Shown: positions 1 through 9,366, numbered from the stretch's first letter. The stretch is 64,000 nt of DNA from Paludibacteraceae bacterium (GCA_024401475.1 JAKSKZ010000001.1:62001-126000); one strand, 5' to 3'. Notes: generated from the letters alone by a model not told the origin. Made by a program: numbers and translations.

Positions 1-8
1 TCCTTTCT

Positions 9-635
9 TTAAATCTTCAAACCAGAGAAACACATAAACGCCATTGCCATAAGACCCACGGTAATAAATGTAATACCAAGACCTCTCAATGGTGCAGGCA
101 CGTTAGAGTAGGCCAACTTCTCACGGATAGCTGCCAAACCAACGATAGCCAACAACCAGCCAATACCAGAACCCAAAGCATAAGCAATAGCATCAGACAC
201 TCCGCCAATGTATTGTGTACTTTCTGGATCCATTGTAATACGTTGCTGCATGAACAAAGAAGCTCCCATGATAGCACAGTTTACTGCAATCAAAGGCAAG
301 AATATACCCAATGACGCATAAAGACTTGGTGAGAATCTTTCCACAATCATCTCAACCAATTGCACAATACCTGCAATCACAGCAATGAAAAGGATGAAAC
401 TCAAGAAACTCAAGTCAACACCATCAACCAAGCAATCTGGTCCCAAAACCTTAGTCTGCAACAAATAGTTGACAGGCAACGTTATGAGAAGCACAAATGT
501 AACTGCAACGCCCAAACCGAACGCTGTCTTCACATTCTTTGATACTGCCAAATATGAACACATACCAAGGAAGAATGCGAAAATCATATTATCCACAAAG
601 ATAGAGCGGATCAATAAACTAAAAAAATGTTCCAT
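9..635 (-). CDS. nqrE: Na+-NQR subunit E (NqrE)
   Basis: Integral membrane subunit of the Na+-translocating NADH:quinone oxidoreductase, which oxidises NADH, reduces quinone and exports Na+ across the inner membrane. The 208-residue length is usual for the family. There are six hydrophobic segments. Cys26 (in GMCSYLA) and Cys120 (in VNCAIMG) match the positions which, with the NqrD pair, hold the intramembrane 2Fe-2S centre in characterised enzymes. NqrD and NqrE are homologous and pack as an inverted pair. The gene begins 27 bases after nqrD, so it is co-transcribed with nqrA-D. It is the last complete gene at the left edge; nqrF, the NADH/FAD/2Fe-2S subunit, should follow outside the window. 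Confidence 0.97.
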   Translation of the reverse strand: MEHFFSLLIRSIFVDNMIFAFFLGMCSYLAVSKNVKTAFGLGVAVTFVLLITLPVNYLLQTKVLGPDCLVDGVDLSFLSFILFIAVIAGIVQLVEMIVERFSPSLYASLGIFLPLIAVNCAIMGASLFMQQRITMDPESTQYIGGVSDAIAYALGSGIGWLLAIVGLAAIREKLAYSNVPAPLRGLGITFITVGLMAMAFMCFSGLKI

Positions 636-662
636 ATTCTATTCTAAATTATTGGTATGTAA

Positions 663-1286
663 TTATTTCTCTTGCAAATCCTTATTAAATGCGCGTTGAG
701 CCCAGATAACACAAGCAACGAGAATCAATGCCATTGGAGCCAACAACATCAAACCATTGTTTACATATCCTAACTCATAAACACAATCAGGAATAACTTG
801 GAACCCGAAAAGGCAACCGGAGCCCAAAAGTTCACGGAAAAAGGCAATGACAACCAAAATGATTGCATAACCCAAACCATTTCCAACTCCATCAAGGAAT
901 GAATCCCATGGTTTGTTTTGCAAAGCAAAAGCTTCCAAACGTCCCATCAAGATACAGTTAGTGATGATAAGTCCCACATATACCGAAAGTTGTACGCTCA
1001 CATCATATACGAATGCCTTCAAGACATTGCTCACAATAGTTACCAAAGCAGCAACTACTACCAATTGCACAATGATACGGATACGGTTGGGAACCAACTT
1101 ACGCATCAACGACATCACAACATTTGCCACAGCCAAGATAGCCGTTACTGACAAACCCATCACAATGGCTGGCTTCAATTGGGCAGTTACCGCCAATGCA
1201 GAACAGATACCAAGAATCTGAACCGTAACTGGGTTGTTCACACTTAGCGGATTTACGAATACCTCTTGATTCTTTTTAGAAAACAT
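663..1286 (-). CDS. nqrD: Na+-NQR subunit D (NqrD)
   Basis: Integral membrane subunit of Na+-NQR and partner of NqrE in the Na+ channel and the intramembrane 2Fe-2S site. A Cys lies in LGICSALAV near residue 28 and another in TNCILMGR. The open frame extends to an ATG at 1301. I start at the inner ATG at 1286 because a strong ribosome site (GGGAGGAG, about 1291-1298) lies just before it, and the product then begins MFSKKNQEVF as NqrD proteins usually do, at 207 residues. With this start the gene does not overlap nqrC, whose stop codon is at 1301-1303. Confidence 0.95.
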   Translation of the reverse strand: MFSKKNQEVFVNPLSVNNPVTVQILGICSALAVTAQLKPAIVMGLSVTAILAVANVVMSLMRKLVPNRIRIIVQLVVVAALVTIVSNVLKAFVYDVSVQLSVYVGLIITNCILMGRLEAFALQNKPWDSFLDGVGNGLGYAIILVVIAFFRELLGSGCLFGFQVIPDCVYELGYVNNGLMLLAPMALILVACVIWAQRAFNKDLQEK

Positions 1287-1300
1287 ATTCTCTCCTCCCA

Positions 1301-1963
1301 TTAATTATTTAAAAATCCTTTATAACGAGAAAGGCAACCCTTCAGCATGGCATCAACACCCTTTGAAGTGATTGTACCACCAGAGATACCATCTACTTGA
1401 TAATCTGGCTTTGAAACCTTTCCGTTCTTCTCTACACCAAGAGCCACATTTCCATTCTCAAGAACGCGCTTGCCAGCGAAACGAGATTGGAACTTTTCTG
1501 TTGCAATCTCTGCACCCAATCCTGGTGTCTCACCCTCATGCGAGAAATATACGCCGTAAACAGTATTCTTGTCTGCATTCAAGCCTACATAACCCCAAAT
1601 TGGGCCCCATAGACCAGCACCCTTCACTGGAATGACATATTTAGTCTCGCCATTTACATTACATACATAAAGAGGCAACTCATCTTCTGATTTAGCAGAA
1701 ACCTTGAAACCTCCATTTTGAGACTTTACATTGCAGTTCAAATCCAAGATTTGGTCTGCCTTGACATACTGGTTGAAAGCAGCCTCAGCATCCTCCACTT
1801 CGTGTATATTCAACGCACTCAAAATCTGCTTCATCTTATCCAACTCAACGTTTTTATCTTGCTGCTCCTTCAAAGAAGAGGCAACACACGCAAGGAGGAA
1901 CGCAACGACAACAACCATCACCGCTGCGAAAGTTACAGTATAGCTATTACTATTAGTATTCAT
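1301..1963 (-). CDS. nqrC: Na+-NQR subunit C (NqrC), covalent FMN
   Basis: Membrane-anchored periplasmic subunit of Na+-NQR that carries a covalently bound FMN. One N-terminal membrane helix (residues about 8-28) is followed by a soluble FMN-binding domain. The attachment motif is seen as DGISGGTITS near the C-terminus, with the flavinylated residue expected to be Thr197. The usual motif is SGAT, so Gly replaces Ala before the Thr, which looks tolerable. The sequence PIWGYVGLN earlier in the domain is also typical. The FMN is attached by ApbE, which is not encoded in this window. The gene lies 19 bases after nqrB. Confidence 0.96.
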   Translation of the reverse strand: MNTNSNSYTVTFAAVMVVVVAFLLACVASSLKEQQDKNVELDKMKQILSALNIHEVEDAEAAFNQYVKADQILDLNCNVKSQNGGFKVSAKSEDELPLYVCNVNGETKYVIPVKGAGLWGPIWGYVGLNADKNTVYGVYFSHEGETPGLGAEIATEKFQSRFAGKRVLENGNVALGVEKNGKVSKPDYQVDGISGGTITSKGVDAMLKGCLSRYKGFLNN

Positions 1964-1982
1964 ATTCCTTCAACATTAATAG

Positions 1983-3179
1983 TTATTTCACCTTGTTTGC
2001 ACGCTTCAATCTACGATTGATGTTTGCTTGAACTACTAAATTATCGATGAGCGGAGCAAATAGATTCATCAACAAGATGGCCAACATCATACCTTCTGGG
2101 AATCCTGGGTTCAAGACACGAATGACTATCGCAACAGCTCCGACCAAGAAACCAAAAACATATTTACCACACTCCGTACGAGCCGATGTCACAGGGTCTG
2201 TAGCCATAAAGACAGCACCGAAACAGAAACCACCCAACAAAATATGCTCATACCAAGTAATCGGAGTAGCTCCAACTGAGTTGAAAATATAACCTACAAC
2301 TGCGCCTCCAACAAATACTGAGAACATCGTCTTCCAACTTGCAATACCAGATAACAAGAGGATAACAGCACCTATAAGGATAGCCAATTTACTTGTTTCA
2401 CCAATTGAACCTGGAATTAGACCAATGAACATATCCATGGTTGACAATGTGTTACCCATCGCATCTGTAACCGTAGCCAAACCCGACTCAGCAACAGCAA
2501 CCTGACCAAGAGCCGTAGCTCCCGTCATGCCATCAACCACTGCAGCATCACCACCGATACCCAAGATAGGATCAGTAGCAATCCAAACAGCATCACCCGA
2601 CATTGCAGTTGGATAAGAGAAGAACAAAAATGCACGTGTGATCAAAGCCACGTTGAAAATGTTCATACCTGTACCACCAAACACCTCTTTTGCGAAAATC
2701 ACAGCAAAAGCAGTGGCAACTGCCAACATCCACAATGGACAATTAACTGGAACAATCATCGGAATGAGAAGACCAGAAACCAAGAATCCCTCTTGAATCT
2801 CCTCTCTCTTCCATTGAGCCACAATGAACTCAATGCCCAAACCTACCAAATAAGAAACGACTATTTTAGGCAGAACTGCGGCCAAGCCAAAAACAGCCAT
2901 GCCACAGAAGTCTGTCGTATCTTGACCTGTCACCAAATAGTGTTGGTAACCTACGTTATAAATACCAAACAACAATGCTGGTATCAAAGCTATAACGACC
3001 ATCGACATCACACGCTTCGAATCGATACAGTCGTGGATGTGAGTCCCGTGCTTTGCCGTCGTGCCAGGAACAAACAAGAATGTTTCAAAGCCATCGAAGA
3101 CAGAACGGAACATCGCCAGCTTGCCGCCCTCCTCGAAGTTCGGCTTCACTTTGTCGAGAAAATTCCTTAACGCTTTCAA
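1983..3179 (-). CDS. nqrB: Na+-NQR subunit B (NqrB), covalent FMN
   Basis: Large membrane subunit of Na+-NQR that binds FMN covalently and riboflavin, and forms much of the Na+ path and quinone site. At 398 residues with about ten hydrophobic segments it fits the family. The flavinylation motif VDGMTGATALG places the FMN on Thr222. The soluble N-terminus and the stretch PNFEEGGKLA match other NqrB proteins. The gene follows nqrA by 32 bases. The start at 3179 gives a normal N-terminus (MKALRNFLDKVKPNF). Confidence 0.97.
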   Translation of the reverse strand: MKALRNFLDKVKPNFEEGGKLAMFRSVFDGFETFLFVPGTTAKHGTHIHDCIDSKRVMSMVVIALIPALLFGIYNVGYQHYLVTGQDTTDFCGMAVFGLAAVLPKIVVSYLVGLGIEFIVAQWKREEIQEGFLVSGLLIPMIVPVNCPLWMLAVATAFAVIFAKEVFGGTGMNIFNVALITRAFLFFSYPTAMSGDAVWIATDPILGIGGDAAVVDGMTGATALGQVAVAESGLATVTDAMGNTLSTMDMFIGLIPGSIGETSKLAILIGAVILLLSGIASWKTMFSVFVGGAVVGYIFNSVGATPITWYEHILLGGFCFGAVFMATDPVTSARTECGKYVFGFLVGAVAIVIRVLNPGFPEGMMLAILLMNLFAPLIDNLVVQANINRRLKRANKVK

Positions 3180-3211
3180 CTTATTTCAATTTTTAAATTA
3201 TTACTTGATAA

Positions 3212-4567
3212 TTAGGCCATTTCTTTACGCAAGAAATCCAAACCTTCACGAACGATGCGTTGTGTTTCAATCTTAGATGAACATACGAATTCACAAAGAG
3301 CGAAATCTTCTGGAGCAACCTCGTAAATACCCAATTGCTCCATCTTGTCAATATCCTTAGCGATGATCGCCTTAACCAGGAACTCTGGCAAAATGTCCAT
3401 TGGGAATACTCTGTCATACTCACCAGACATGATGAACGCACGTTCACCTCCATTAATGTTTGTATCCAAGACATACTCCTTACTGCCGCCAAGCAACCAA
3501 GAGAAATATGAACGGTTAACACTAAATTTATTCAAACGAGGCATAATCCAACCCAAGAATTCTGACTGCTTACCCTCTGGGATAACTGTCACCTGAGAAT
3601 CATATGCACCTAAGAATCCGTCTGGCGCAATTTGCATACCAGTCAAAACATTACCGCTGATGAATCTTGCATTTGCAGGATTCTCGACATTGTCTGCAAG
3701 AATATTAGACAATTGTGCGAAATAGGTTGTTCTATAATATGCTGGCTTTTTAACACAGCTGCCAGACAATATGATAATCTTGCTGAAATCGTAAGCACCC
3801 TTCTTGAATGCCGTTCCAATAGTAACAACATCTTGAGGATTAATGCACCATACGACCTCACCCTTGTTGATTGGATCCACATGATGAATTTGAACACCCA
3901 CGTTTCCTGTTGGATGAGGACCCTCAAATTCATGAAGCTCCACGCCTTTTGTTCCTTTGTAAACCTTGGAAGCGTTTTCGATGTTGATGCCAATGTGAAC
4001 CTTACCTGTCGTAAGCTTTGCCAAAGCATTCACACCCAATTGGAACTCCTCCAATTTGCCCTCCAAGATGTAATCATACTCAGGAGCCAAAGGTGCTGTA
4101 TCAAAACCTGAAATAAATATTGCCTTAGGTGCCACATTAGGGTCAGCAACAATGTCATAAGGACGTTGCTTGATAAATGGCCAGAAACCTGAAGCCAACA
4201 TCAAACTCTTCACATCAGCAGCAGACAACGTGCTTGGATCCACCTTTTTAAATGGTTCTGAAGCATACGCACCATCTGACTGGATGCTGATATTCAACAC
4301 TTTTCGTCTATCTCCCCTTTTAACCTCCAAAACGGTTCCACTCACTGGAGAGACGAACTTCATTTCAGGATTTGCCTTGTCTTGGAAAATGACAGTACCT
4401 GCCTTCACGACATCACCATCCTTCACCACAACTTTTGGCTTAATTCCTTGAAAATCGTCGGGTCTAATGGAAAACAAAGTAGCAGGTTCCGCCTTACCAA
4501 AGATCTGGCCAGCCTTGCCCTTCAACTTTATATCCAAGCCTCGCTTAATTCTAATCAACTCAGCCAT
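3212..4567 (-). CDS. nqrA: Na+-NQR subunit A (NqrA)
   Basis: Cytoplasmic peripheral subunit of Na+-NQR, without a known redox cofactor, that packs against NqrB and has been linked to quinone binding. The 451-residue protein begins MAELIRIKRGLDIKLKGKA, the characteristic NqrA N-terminus, and contains the barrel-sandwich region VVVKDGDVVKAGTVIFQDK near residues 45-65. It is the first gene of the operon. A rho-independent terminator for the upstream aspartate kinase lies between the two genes, so the nqr operon should have its own promoter in the 90 bases before the ATG; I did not see a clear TAnnTTTG box there. Confidence 0.96.
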   Translation of the reverse strand: MAELIRIKRGLDIKLKGKAGQIFGKAEPATLFSIRPDDFQGIKPKVVVKDGDVVKAGTVIFQDKANPEMKFVSPVSGTVLEVKRGDRRKVLNISIQSDGAYASEPFKKVDPSTLSAADVKSLMLASGFWPFIKQRPYDIVADPNVAPKAIFISGFDTAPLAPEYDYILEGKLEEFQLGVNALAKLTTGKVHIGINIENASKVYKGTKGVELHEFEGPHPTGNVGVQIHHVDPINKGEVVWCINPQDVVTIGTAFKKGAYDFSKIIILSGSCVKKPAYYRTTYFAQLSNILADNVENPANARFISGNVLTGMQIAPDGFLGAYDSQVTVIPEGKQSEFLGWIMPRLNKFSVNRSYFSWLLGGSKEYVLDTNINGGERAFIMSGEYDRVFPMDILPEFLVKAIIAKDIDKMEQLGIYEVAPEDFALCEFVCSSKIETQRIVREGLDFLRKEMA

Positions 4568-4654
4568 AATGAATTATAATTATTTTAATTAATTTTTGTA
4601 CAAGTCAAGCACTTCAACAAGAAGTGTGTTTCTTTAAAAACTTTCAACAAGCGA

Positions 4655-4695
4655 AAAAAGCAGTCTTCCAATTTCGCAGAGGAAGACTGCCTATT
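4655..4695 (-). terminator. Rho-independent terminator of aspartate kinase
   Basis: A perfect 10-bp stem, GCAGTCTTCC (4660-4669) with GGAAGACTGC (4681-4690), has an 11-base loop. Read on the minus strand it is followed by TTTTTT. It lies 23 bases past the aspartate kinase stop codon and before nqrA. Confidence 0.9.
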
Positions 4696-4712
4696 TTTAT
4701 ACCGGAAAAAAG

Positions 4713-6119
4713 TTATTCGTTGGCATTTACACACAATGCGTCATTCAAACTAACGATTGCTGCAGAATAGTCCTTACGCTCAATAACGAATTGCATATTC
4801 ACTTGACGAAGTGATTGTGCAAAACACTCTATATTAATATGGTTGTCGCACAACGCCTTTGCAGCCTTGCACAAGAAACCTGGATGGGCAATGTTAGTAC
4901 CCATGCAACATACGATGGCAACCTTCTTCACCGTAACCTGATAGAAAGTGTCCTTCAACTCTTGCAACAAAGCCTCTGCGTTTGCCTTGTCCCAAATAAC
5001 CATCGTAATGCTATTAGCATTGGTTGATTTAAGAATATAACTTACGCCATGTTTTTCAAACACTTGCATAACGCGCAAGTCATAACCAACCTCTCCAACC
5101 ATCATCGGATCGTGAACCTCAACGGCCAAAACCTTCTCTGTACCAGAAACGATTTCGATACGAGACTTTTCCGCCACATAATCCTTTGAAATCAATGTTC
5201 CAGGATGCTCTGGCTCGAAGGTGTTCTTAATACGGATGTTGATGCCAGCCATTTCAAGAGGCTTAGAAGCCTTAGGGTGGATGGCCTCCATACCGACGTC
5301 TGCCAATTGGTCAGCCACCATGAAGTTTGTGCGACCAACAGGAATAGACTTATCCGCACCTACCAACTTAGGGTCTGCAGACGACAAGTGGAACTCCTTA
5401 TGGATAACAGCCTCGTCGGCCTTCACCTCAACGGCAATCTTTGAGAATGTAACCTCTGAATAGCCACGGTCAAATGCGCGCATGATACCTTCTGTTCCTT
5501 TTGTATAACCAGTTGCAACGCATAGAGTCTCAGAAAAATCAATTCCCTTGAAAGCCTTTTGAATACGTTGGTCGATTGTCAAAGACTCAGAATCGTCAAA
5601 GCCACAAAGATCCACGAAAGTTGCATTGATGCCGTGATTTTTGATGATATTCACTGAATTGAACGCAGAGTGAGCCTCTCCGATAGAAGAAAGGATCTCA
5701 CGAGCAGCCAAATACAAATCCTTTTTATTGACGTAGCCCGAAGCGACTACACTGTGCATAGAGAAAAGGTAATTCTTAGCCTTAGCAATTCTGTCGTATA
5801 CAAACTCATCGGCCAAACGTTGGTCCAACTTAATATCCTCGAACGTACGATTGATTTCAATAAGTTTTTGAGCCAAATCGTCCAAGGCTCCTGCGTAATC
5901 CTCGTCATTCAAGAATTTCACATAGATGCCAGGCTCGCCAGTTTTCTTATGCTCCAACAACCAGTTCGTAACGTTGTTATAAGCCGAAACGACAAAAATA
6001 CGATTGTACATCTCTTCGGCAGAGAACGAACCCAATTTTCTCTTGCCTATGATAATGTTGTTTAGTACATCTTTAAACTGAGACATGGAAGTCCCACCAA
6101 TCTTCTCTACTGTAAGCAT
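4713..6119 (-). CDS. Aspartate kinase
   Basis: Phosphorylates L-aspartate, the first step to lysine (and diaminopimelate for peptidoglycan), threonine and methionine. The N-terminus carries the amino-acid-kinase motif KIGGTSM (residues 6-12). The middle has the substrate region around VATGYTKGTEGIMRAFDRG. The C-terminal third (about 310-468) looks like tandem ACT domains, including VKKVAIVCCMGTN, which normally mediate feedback control. At 468 residues it is monofunctional, with no fused homoserine dehydrogenase. It may belong to the subgroup first noted in ectoine clusters, but I see no ectoine genes here. A TATCTTTG promoter box precedes it and its own terminator follows it. Confidence 0.88.
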   Translation of the reverse strand: MLTVEKIGGTSMSQFKDVLNNIIIGKRKLGSFSAEEMYNRIFVVSAYNNVTNWLLEHKKTGEPGIYVKFLNDEDYAGALDDLAQKLIEINRTFEDIKLDQRLADEFVYDRIAKAKNYLFSMHSVVASGYVNKKDLYLAAREILSSIGEAHSAFNSVNIIKNHGINATFVDLCGFDDSESLTIDQRIQKAFKGIDFSETLCVATGYTKGTEGIMRAFDRGYSEVTFSKIAVEVKADEAVIHKEFHLSSADPKLVGADKSIPVGRTNFMVADQLADVGMEAIHPKASKPLEMAGINIRIKNTFEPEHPGTLISKDYVAEKSRIEIVSGTEKVLAVEVHDPMMVGEVGYDLRVMQVFEKHGVSYILKSTNANSITMVIWDKANAEALLQELKDTFYQVTVKKVAIVCCMGTNIAHPGFLCKAAKALCDNHINIECFAQSLRQVNMQFVIERKDYSAAIVSLNDALCVNANE

Positions 6120-6157
6120 GCTATTTAATTATATCAAGTAATATATAAAATATCACA

Positions 6158-6165
6158 CAAAGATA
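6158..6165 (-). promoter_or_regulatory. -7 promoter box for aspartate kinase
   Basis: Minus-strand TATCTTTG matches the Bacteroidota -7 consensus TAnnTTTG exactly, 38 bases before the ATG at 6119. No convincing -33 TTTG is seen at the right distance. Confidence 0.5.
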
Positions 6166-6359
6166 ATAAAGACAAACAACATAATAAAAGCAAATGAAAA
6201 TTAATTAATTCACATCATCAAGAATTTTCACAAATAACCTCTCATTTTGTCATTTCACAAGCCAAATTATGGTGAATGTAGTCACTCAAGCATGCGAATC
6301 AACATTATCGAGATAAAACAAGTATTCGCAGAAAGAACAATTCTTTTCGTCGGAAACTC

Positions 6360-6389
6360 TTTGACTTCTTATTTTTTTCCCTAAATTTA
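6360..6389 (+). promoter_or_regulatory. Promoter of the ECF sigma factor operon
   Basis: TTTG at 6360-6363 and TAAATTTA at 6382-6389 resemble the Bacteroidota -33 (TTTG) and -7 (TAnnTTTG) boxes with an 18-base gap and one mismatch. The ATG is at 6405, so the leader would be very short. Confidence 0.5.
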
Positions 6390-6404
6390 CAAAAACTTAT
6401 TGAA

Positions 6405-6953
6405 ATGGGGTTGCAAGAATCAGAATTGACACAACAATTAAAAGACGAGTCAACACAAGCTCAAGCTTTTACCATATTGGTAAAACAATATCAAGAGCAA
6501 GTGTATTGGTTGATTCGTAAAATGGTGTTATCGCACGATGATGCCAATGATGTTCTGCAGAACACACTCCTACATGCTTGGAATGGCATCAAATCTTTCC
6601 GAGGCGACGCCAAATTCTCCACATGGCTCTATCGCATTGCCGTCAACGAAACTTTCACGTTTCTCGCAAACGCAGAATTGAAAAATGCAAATACGATGAC
6701 GGACTTGGAAGATGTCATGGTGCAAAACCTTGCAAGCGACGAATATTTCGAAGGAGACGAGGCTCAAATAAAGCTTCAAAAAGCCATCCTTTCCCTTCCT
6801 CCGAAACAACGTATGGTCTTCAACATGAAGTATTTCGAAGACAAAAAATACGAAGAGATGGAAGAGATTCTCGGCACCTCCGTTGGTGCTCTCAAGGCCT
6901 CCTACCATCACGCCGTGAAAAAAATCGAGAATTTTATTTTGATGGAGGATTAA
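6405..6953 (+). CDS. ECF-type RNA polymerase sigma factor
   Basis: A 182-residue sigma-70 family protein of the ECF group. Region 2 spans about residues 22-88 and includes DDANDVLQNTLLHAWNG and the DNA-contact segment GDAKFSTWLYRIAVNE. Region 4 spans about 125-178 and includes LPPKQRMVFNMKYFED and a helix-turn-helix, YEEMEEILGTSVGALKAS. It heads a three-gene plus-strand unit with a one-helix membrane protein and a periplasmic protein. That order suggests an envelope-stress system in which the membrane protein holds the sigma factor. The stimulus cannot be read from the sequence. Confidence 0.93.
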   Translation: MGLQESELTQQLKDESTQAQAFTILVKQYQEQVYWLIRKMVLSHDDANDVLQNTLLHAWNGIKSFRGDAKFSTWLYRIAVNETFTFLANAELKNANTMTDLEDVMVQNLASDEYFEGDEAQIKLQKAILSLPPKQRMVFNMKYFEDKKYEEMEEILGTSVGALKASYHHAVKKIENFILMED

Positions 6954-7010
6954 ACCTTTTGTCCAAAAGTCAGTCATATATACAAATCGAATTACTAAAA
7001 AGACAAGACA

Positions 7011-7376
7011 ATGGAAACAAAAAGTAACATATTAGATTCATTGAAAGGAGAAAAAAATCCGTTCAGTGTTCCAAAAGGCTATTTTGAAGGTCTTGACCCA
7101 ATGCTCCAAAAAGTAATCGAATCAAAGGAGAAAGAAGTTAAAGAAGTCAAACTTGAGCCTTTTTACTCAAAACTAAAGCCGTGGTTGGGCGTTGCTGCAT
7201 CTGTTGCACTTCTAGTTTCTGCTATCCAGCTAATCTCTAGCGTCAGCAAAGAAAATGTTGAGCAAGCGAGAATCAACAACACCCCAGAAGAGATCAACGG
7301 CATTCAAACAAAAATCCTCTACACTCACTTGGAGGATGAGTCCATAATGAATTATCTTTTATCTGAAGAAGAATGA
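7011..7376 (+). CDS. Single-pass membrane protein, possible anti-sigma factor
   Basis: A 121-residue protein with a soluble N-terminus containing NPFSVPKGYFEGL (residues 16-28), a charged Lys/Glu segment (37-56), one membrane helix (about 57-78) and a short extracytoplasmic tail. The motif PFxVPxGYFE is one I associate with Bacteroidota proteins encoded after ECF sigma factors. No ZAS (HxxxCxxC) anti-sigma motif is present, so the anti-sigma role is inferred from position and topology only. Its last four bases (ATGA, 7373-7376) overlap the start of the next gene, which implies translational coupling. Confidence 0.7.
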   Translation: METKSNILDSLKGEKNPFSVPKGYFEGLDPMLQKVIESKEKEVKEVKLEPFYSKLKPWLGVAASVALLVSAIQLISSVSKENVEQARINNTPEEINGIQTKILYTHLEDESIMNYLLSEEE

Positions 7377-7840
7377 AAAAAATAATATTATCACTATTGC
7401 TTGTTTTCGCCAGCACTGCCTCGTATGCAGAGAAAGACGACGAGGAGAAGACGAAAGCGATGGTGGAATTCAAGAGTGCATATATTTTGGAAAGGATGGA
7501 TTTAACCCAAGAAGAGGCCGCAAAGTTCATTCCTATCTATAAAAAATATATCACCGAACGAATCAACACATTCGAAGAGTGTCCCTTGGAAGATTTCGAC
7601 TACAAGGCAAACAACAAATTGACAGAGCAAGAGTACAAAAAAATAAATGATACTTTTGTCAATGGTAGAATCAATCGTGCCCTTGCAACGAAGTTTTACT
7701 ACGAAAAATTCAGGGAAATAATTCCCGACAGCAAAATTTATAAGATGCAAATGGCCGAAAAAGATTTCAAACACGAACTTCTAAAACGAGTTCAAAACAA
7801 AGGCCACAACCACAAGGCTACAACTACAAACAAAAAATAA
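7373..7840 (+). CDS. Periplasmic LTxxQ/Spy-like helical protein
   Basis: A 155-residue exported protein. Residues 1-19 form a signal peptide with likely cleavage after SYA. The mature part is highly charged and helical, with RMDLTQEEAAKFIPIYKKY near residues 41-59, which resembles the repeats of the CpxP/Spy/ZraP-type family, and ends in a His/Lys-rich tail (GHNHKATTTNKK). Proteins of this type act as periplasmic chaperones or metal-responsive sensors, so it could be the stress-sensing or output part of the sigma module. The family assignment is by resemblance. Confidence 0.7.
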   Translation: MKKIILSLLLVFASTASYAEKDDEEKTKAMVEFKSAYILERMDLTQEEAAKFIPIYKKYITERINTFEECPLEDFDYKANNKLTEQEYKKINDTFVNGRINRALATKFYYEKFREIIPDSKIYKMQMAEKDFKHELLKRVQNKGHNHKATTTNKK

Positions 7841-7857
7841 ACTACTTTCATTTTTTA

Positions 7858-7887
7858 GGGAGGACGCCATTGACGCCCTCCTTTTTT
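7858..7887 (+). terminator. Rho-independent terminator of the sigma factor operon
   Basis: GGAGG at 7859-7863 pairs with CCTCC at 7877-7881, extended inward by a CG/CG step past one mismatch, and is followed by TTTTTT. It lies 18 bases past the last stop codon of the plus-strand operon. Confidence 0.8.
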
Positions 7888-7969
7888 GTTATCCTTTTTC
7901 CGAACTTCTTGGAAGTTTCAAAAGAAGGAACCTTGAAAACCAATTTTATATTTTTCAAGAATGCCTGTT

Positions 7970-9280
7970 TCATTCCGCAATCAAAGCTGATTTATCTTCC
8001 GTAAATGCACCAAGCCTAACCTCTGTTATCGTATTGACTTTCGATCTGTCAAACTCGCACTCCACACGAATGTAGTTTTCCGTAAAGCCATGCATCTTAC
8101 CCACCGTTTTCTTGTCCTCCCAAAGCACCGTAGCCACCTTGCCAATTTGAGATTCATAGAATGCCAAACGCTTCTTTTCGGAAAGGGCATGTAATATTTC
8201 GCTCCTCTCCTTCTTCTTTTGGGATGGCACTCTACCCTCAATCTTCAAAGCTTGTGTATTAGGTCGCTCGGAATATGAAAAGACATGGAATTGTGTCACA
8301 TCCAACGATTCCATAAAGGAAAGTGCATCTTGGAAATAGGCCTCGGACTCGCCGTTAGTTCCCACAATGACATCAACTCCGATGAAAGCATCGGGCATCA
8401 ATCGTTTAATGGCAGCCACCTTATCTGCAAAAAGTTGTCGTTTATAATGACGTTTCATCAAAGCTAACACCTCATCGCAACCCGATTGCAACGGAATGTG
8501 GAAATGAGGCACAAATTTCTTCGACTTTGCCGTGAACTCTATGATTTCATCCGTAAGCAAATCAGGCTCGATAGAAGAGATGCGGTAACGCTCTATGCCA
8601 TCGACCTTGTCCAACTCACGAATCAAATCGAAGAATGTTTCGCCTGTCGATTTTCCAAAATCACCTATATTGACACCCGAAATGACAATCTCCTTGGCTC
8701 CCGACTCTGCCGCACTTACTGCCTGCTTAACAGTGTCTGCAATAGAACCATTACGGCTACGACCACGAGCAATCGGCACCGTACAATAGGAACAGAAATT
8801 ATCACAACCATCTTGCACCTTTAGGAAGAAACGCGTACGGTCTCCTTGCGTACAAGAAGGGAAAAAGACACTGATGTCCTTGCGTTGGGTATGAAAAACT
8901 TTGGTCTCCATCTCTTTCTCCAACGTGGACAGATGCTCTATGACATCGAATTTCTGCTGCATGCCCAAAACCAAATCCACGCCTTCAATGGAGGCTATCT
9001 CTTCCGGTTTCAATTGTGCATAACAACCAATCACAATGACATAAGCACCTGGATGCTTGGCTATCATCTGTTTTATTGCCTGACGATCTTTTCGATCTGC
9101 CACTTCCGTTACAGAACATGTATTAATCAAGCATACATCGGCCACTTCGCCTGGCTTTACCGTTCTAAATCCATTTTCTTTTAATGTACGTCCGATAGTT
9201 GATGTCTCTGCAAAATTCAACTTGCAACCTAAGGTGTGATATGCCACCTTCTTATCTTTGAAAATCGTCTGGTCAATCAT
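7970..9280 (-). CDS. mtaB: tRNA t6A37 methylthiotransferase MtaB
   Basis: Radical-SAM methylthiotransferase that converts t6A37 to ms2t6A37 in ANN-decoding tRNAs. The N-terminal UPF0004 domain starts YHTLGCKLNFAE, and GCKLN is the MtaB hallmark. The radical-SAM cluster ligands are in CDNFCSYC, and a C-terminal TRAM domain follows. The two other UPF0004 Cys are in INTCSVTE and VIGCYAQ. The open frame extends upstream to 9337, but the product from the ATG at 9280 (MIDQTIFKDKKVAYH) has the normal N-terminus, so I use it (436 residues). It lies after transketolase on the same strand. Confidence 0.93.
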   Translation of the reverse strand: MIDQTIFKDKKVAYHTLGCKLNFAETSTIGRTLKENGFRTVKPGEVADVCLINTCSVTEVADRKDRQAIKQMIAKHPGAYVIVIGCYAQLKPEEIASIEGVDLVLGMQQKFDVIEHLSTLEKEMETKVFHTQRKDISVFFPSCTQGDRTRFFLKVQDGCDNFCSYCTVPIARGRSRNGSIADTVKQAVSAAESGAKEIVISGVNIGDFGKSTGETFFDLIRELDKVDGIERYRISSIEPDLLTDEIIEFTAKSKKFVPHFHIPLQSGCDEVLALMKRHYKRQLFADKVAAIKRLMPDAFIGVDVIVGTNGESEAYFQDALSFMESLDVTQFHVFSYSERPNTQALKIEGRVPSQKKKERSEILHALSEKKRLAFYESQIGKVATVLWEDKKTVGKMHGFTENYIRVECEFDRSKVNTITEVRLGAFTEDKSALIAE

Positions 9281-9366
9281 AACGCTGATAAAATAAAAGA
9301 GAAAAATGCGAAAGCCCACGACTGAAGAATCAGCCATGGGCCTTCTATATCAATAAAAACCCGTGA

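Noticed and set aside
7903-7960. Hairpins AACTTC/GAAGTT and CTTGAAAA/TTTTCAAG after mtaB as its terminator
   Set aside because: The stems are real but short or AT-rich and no T run follows them on the minus strand, so termination is uncertain.
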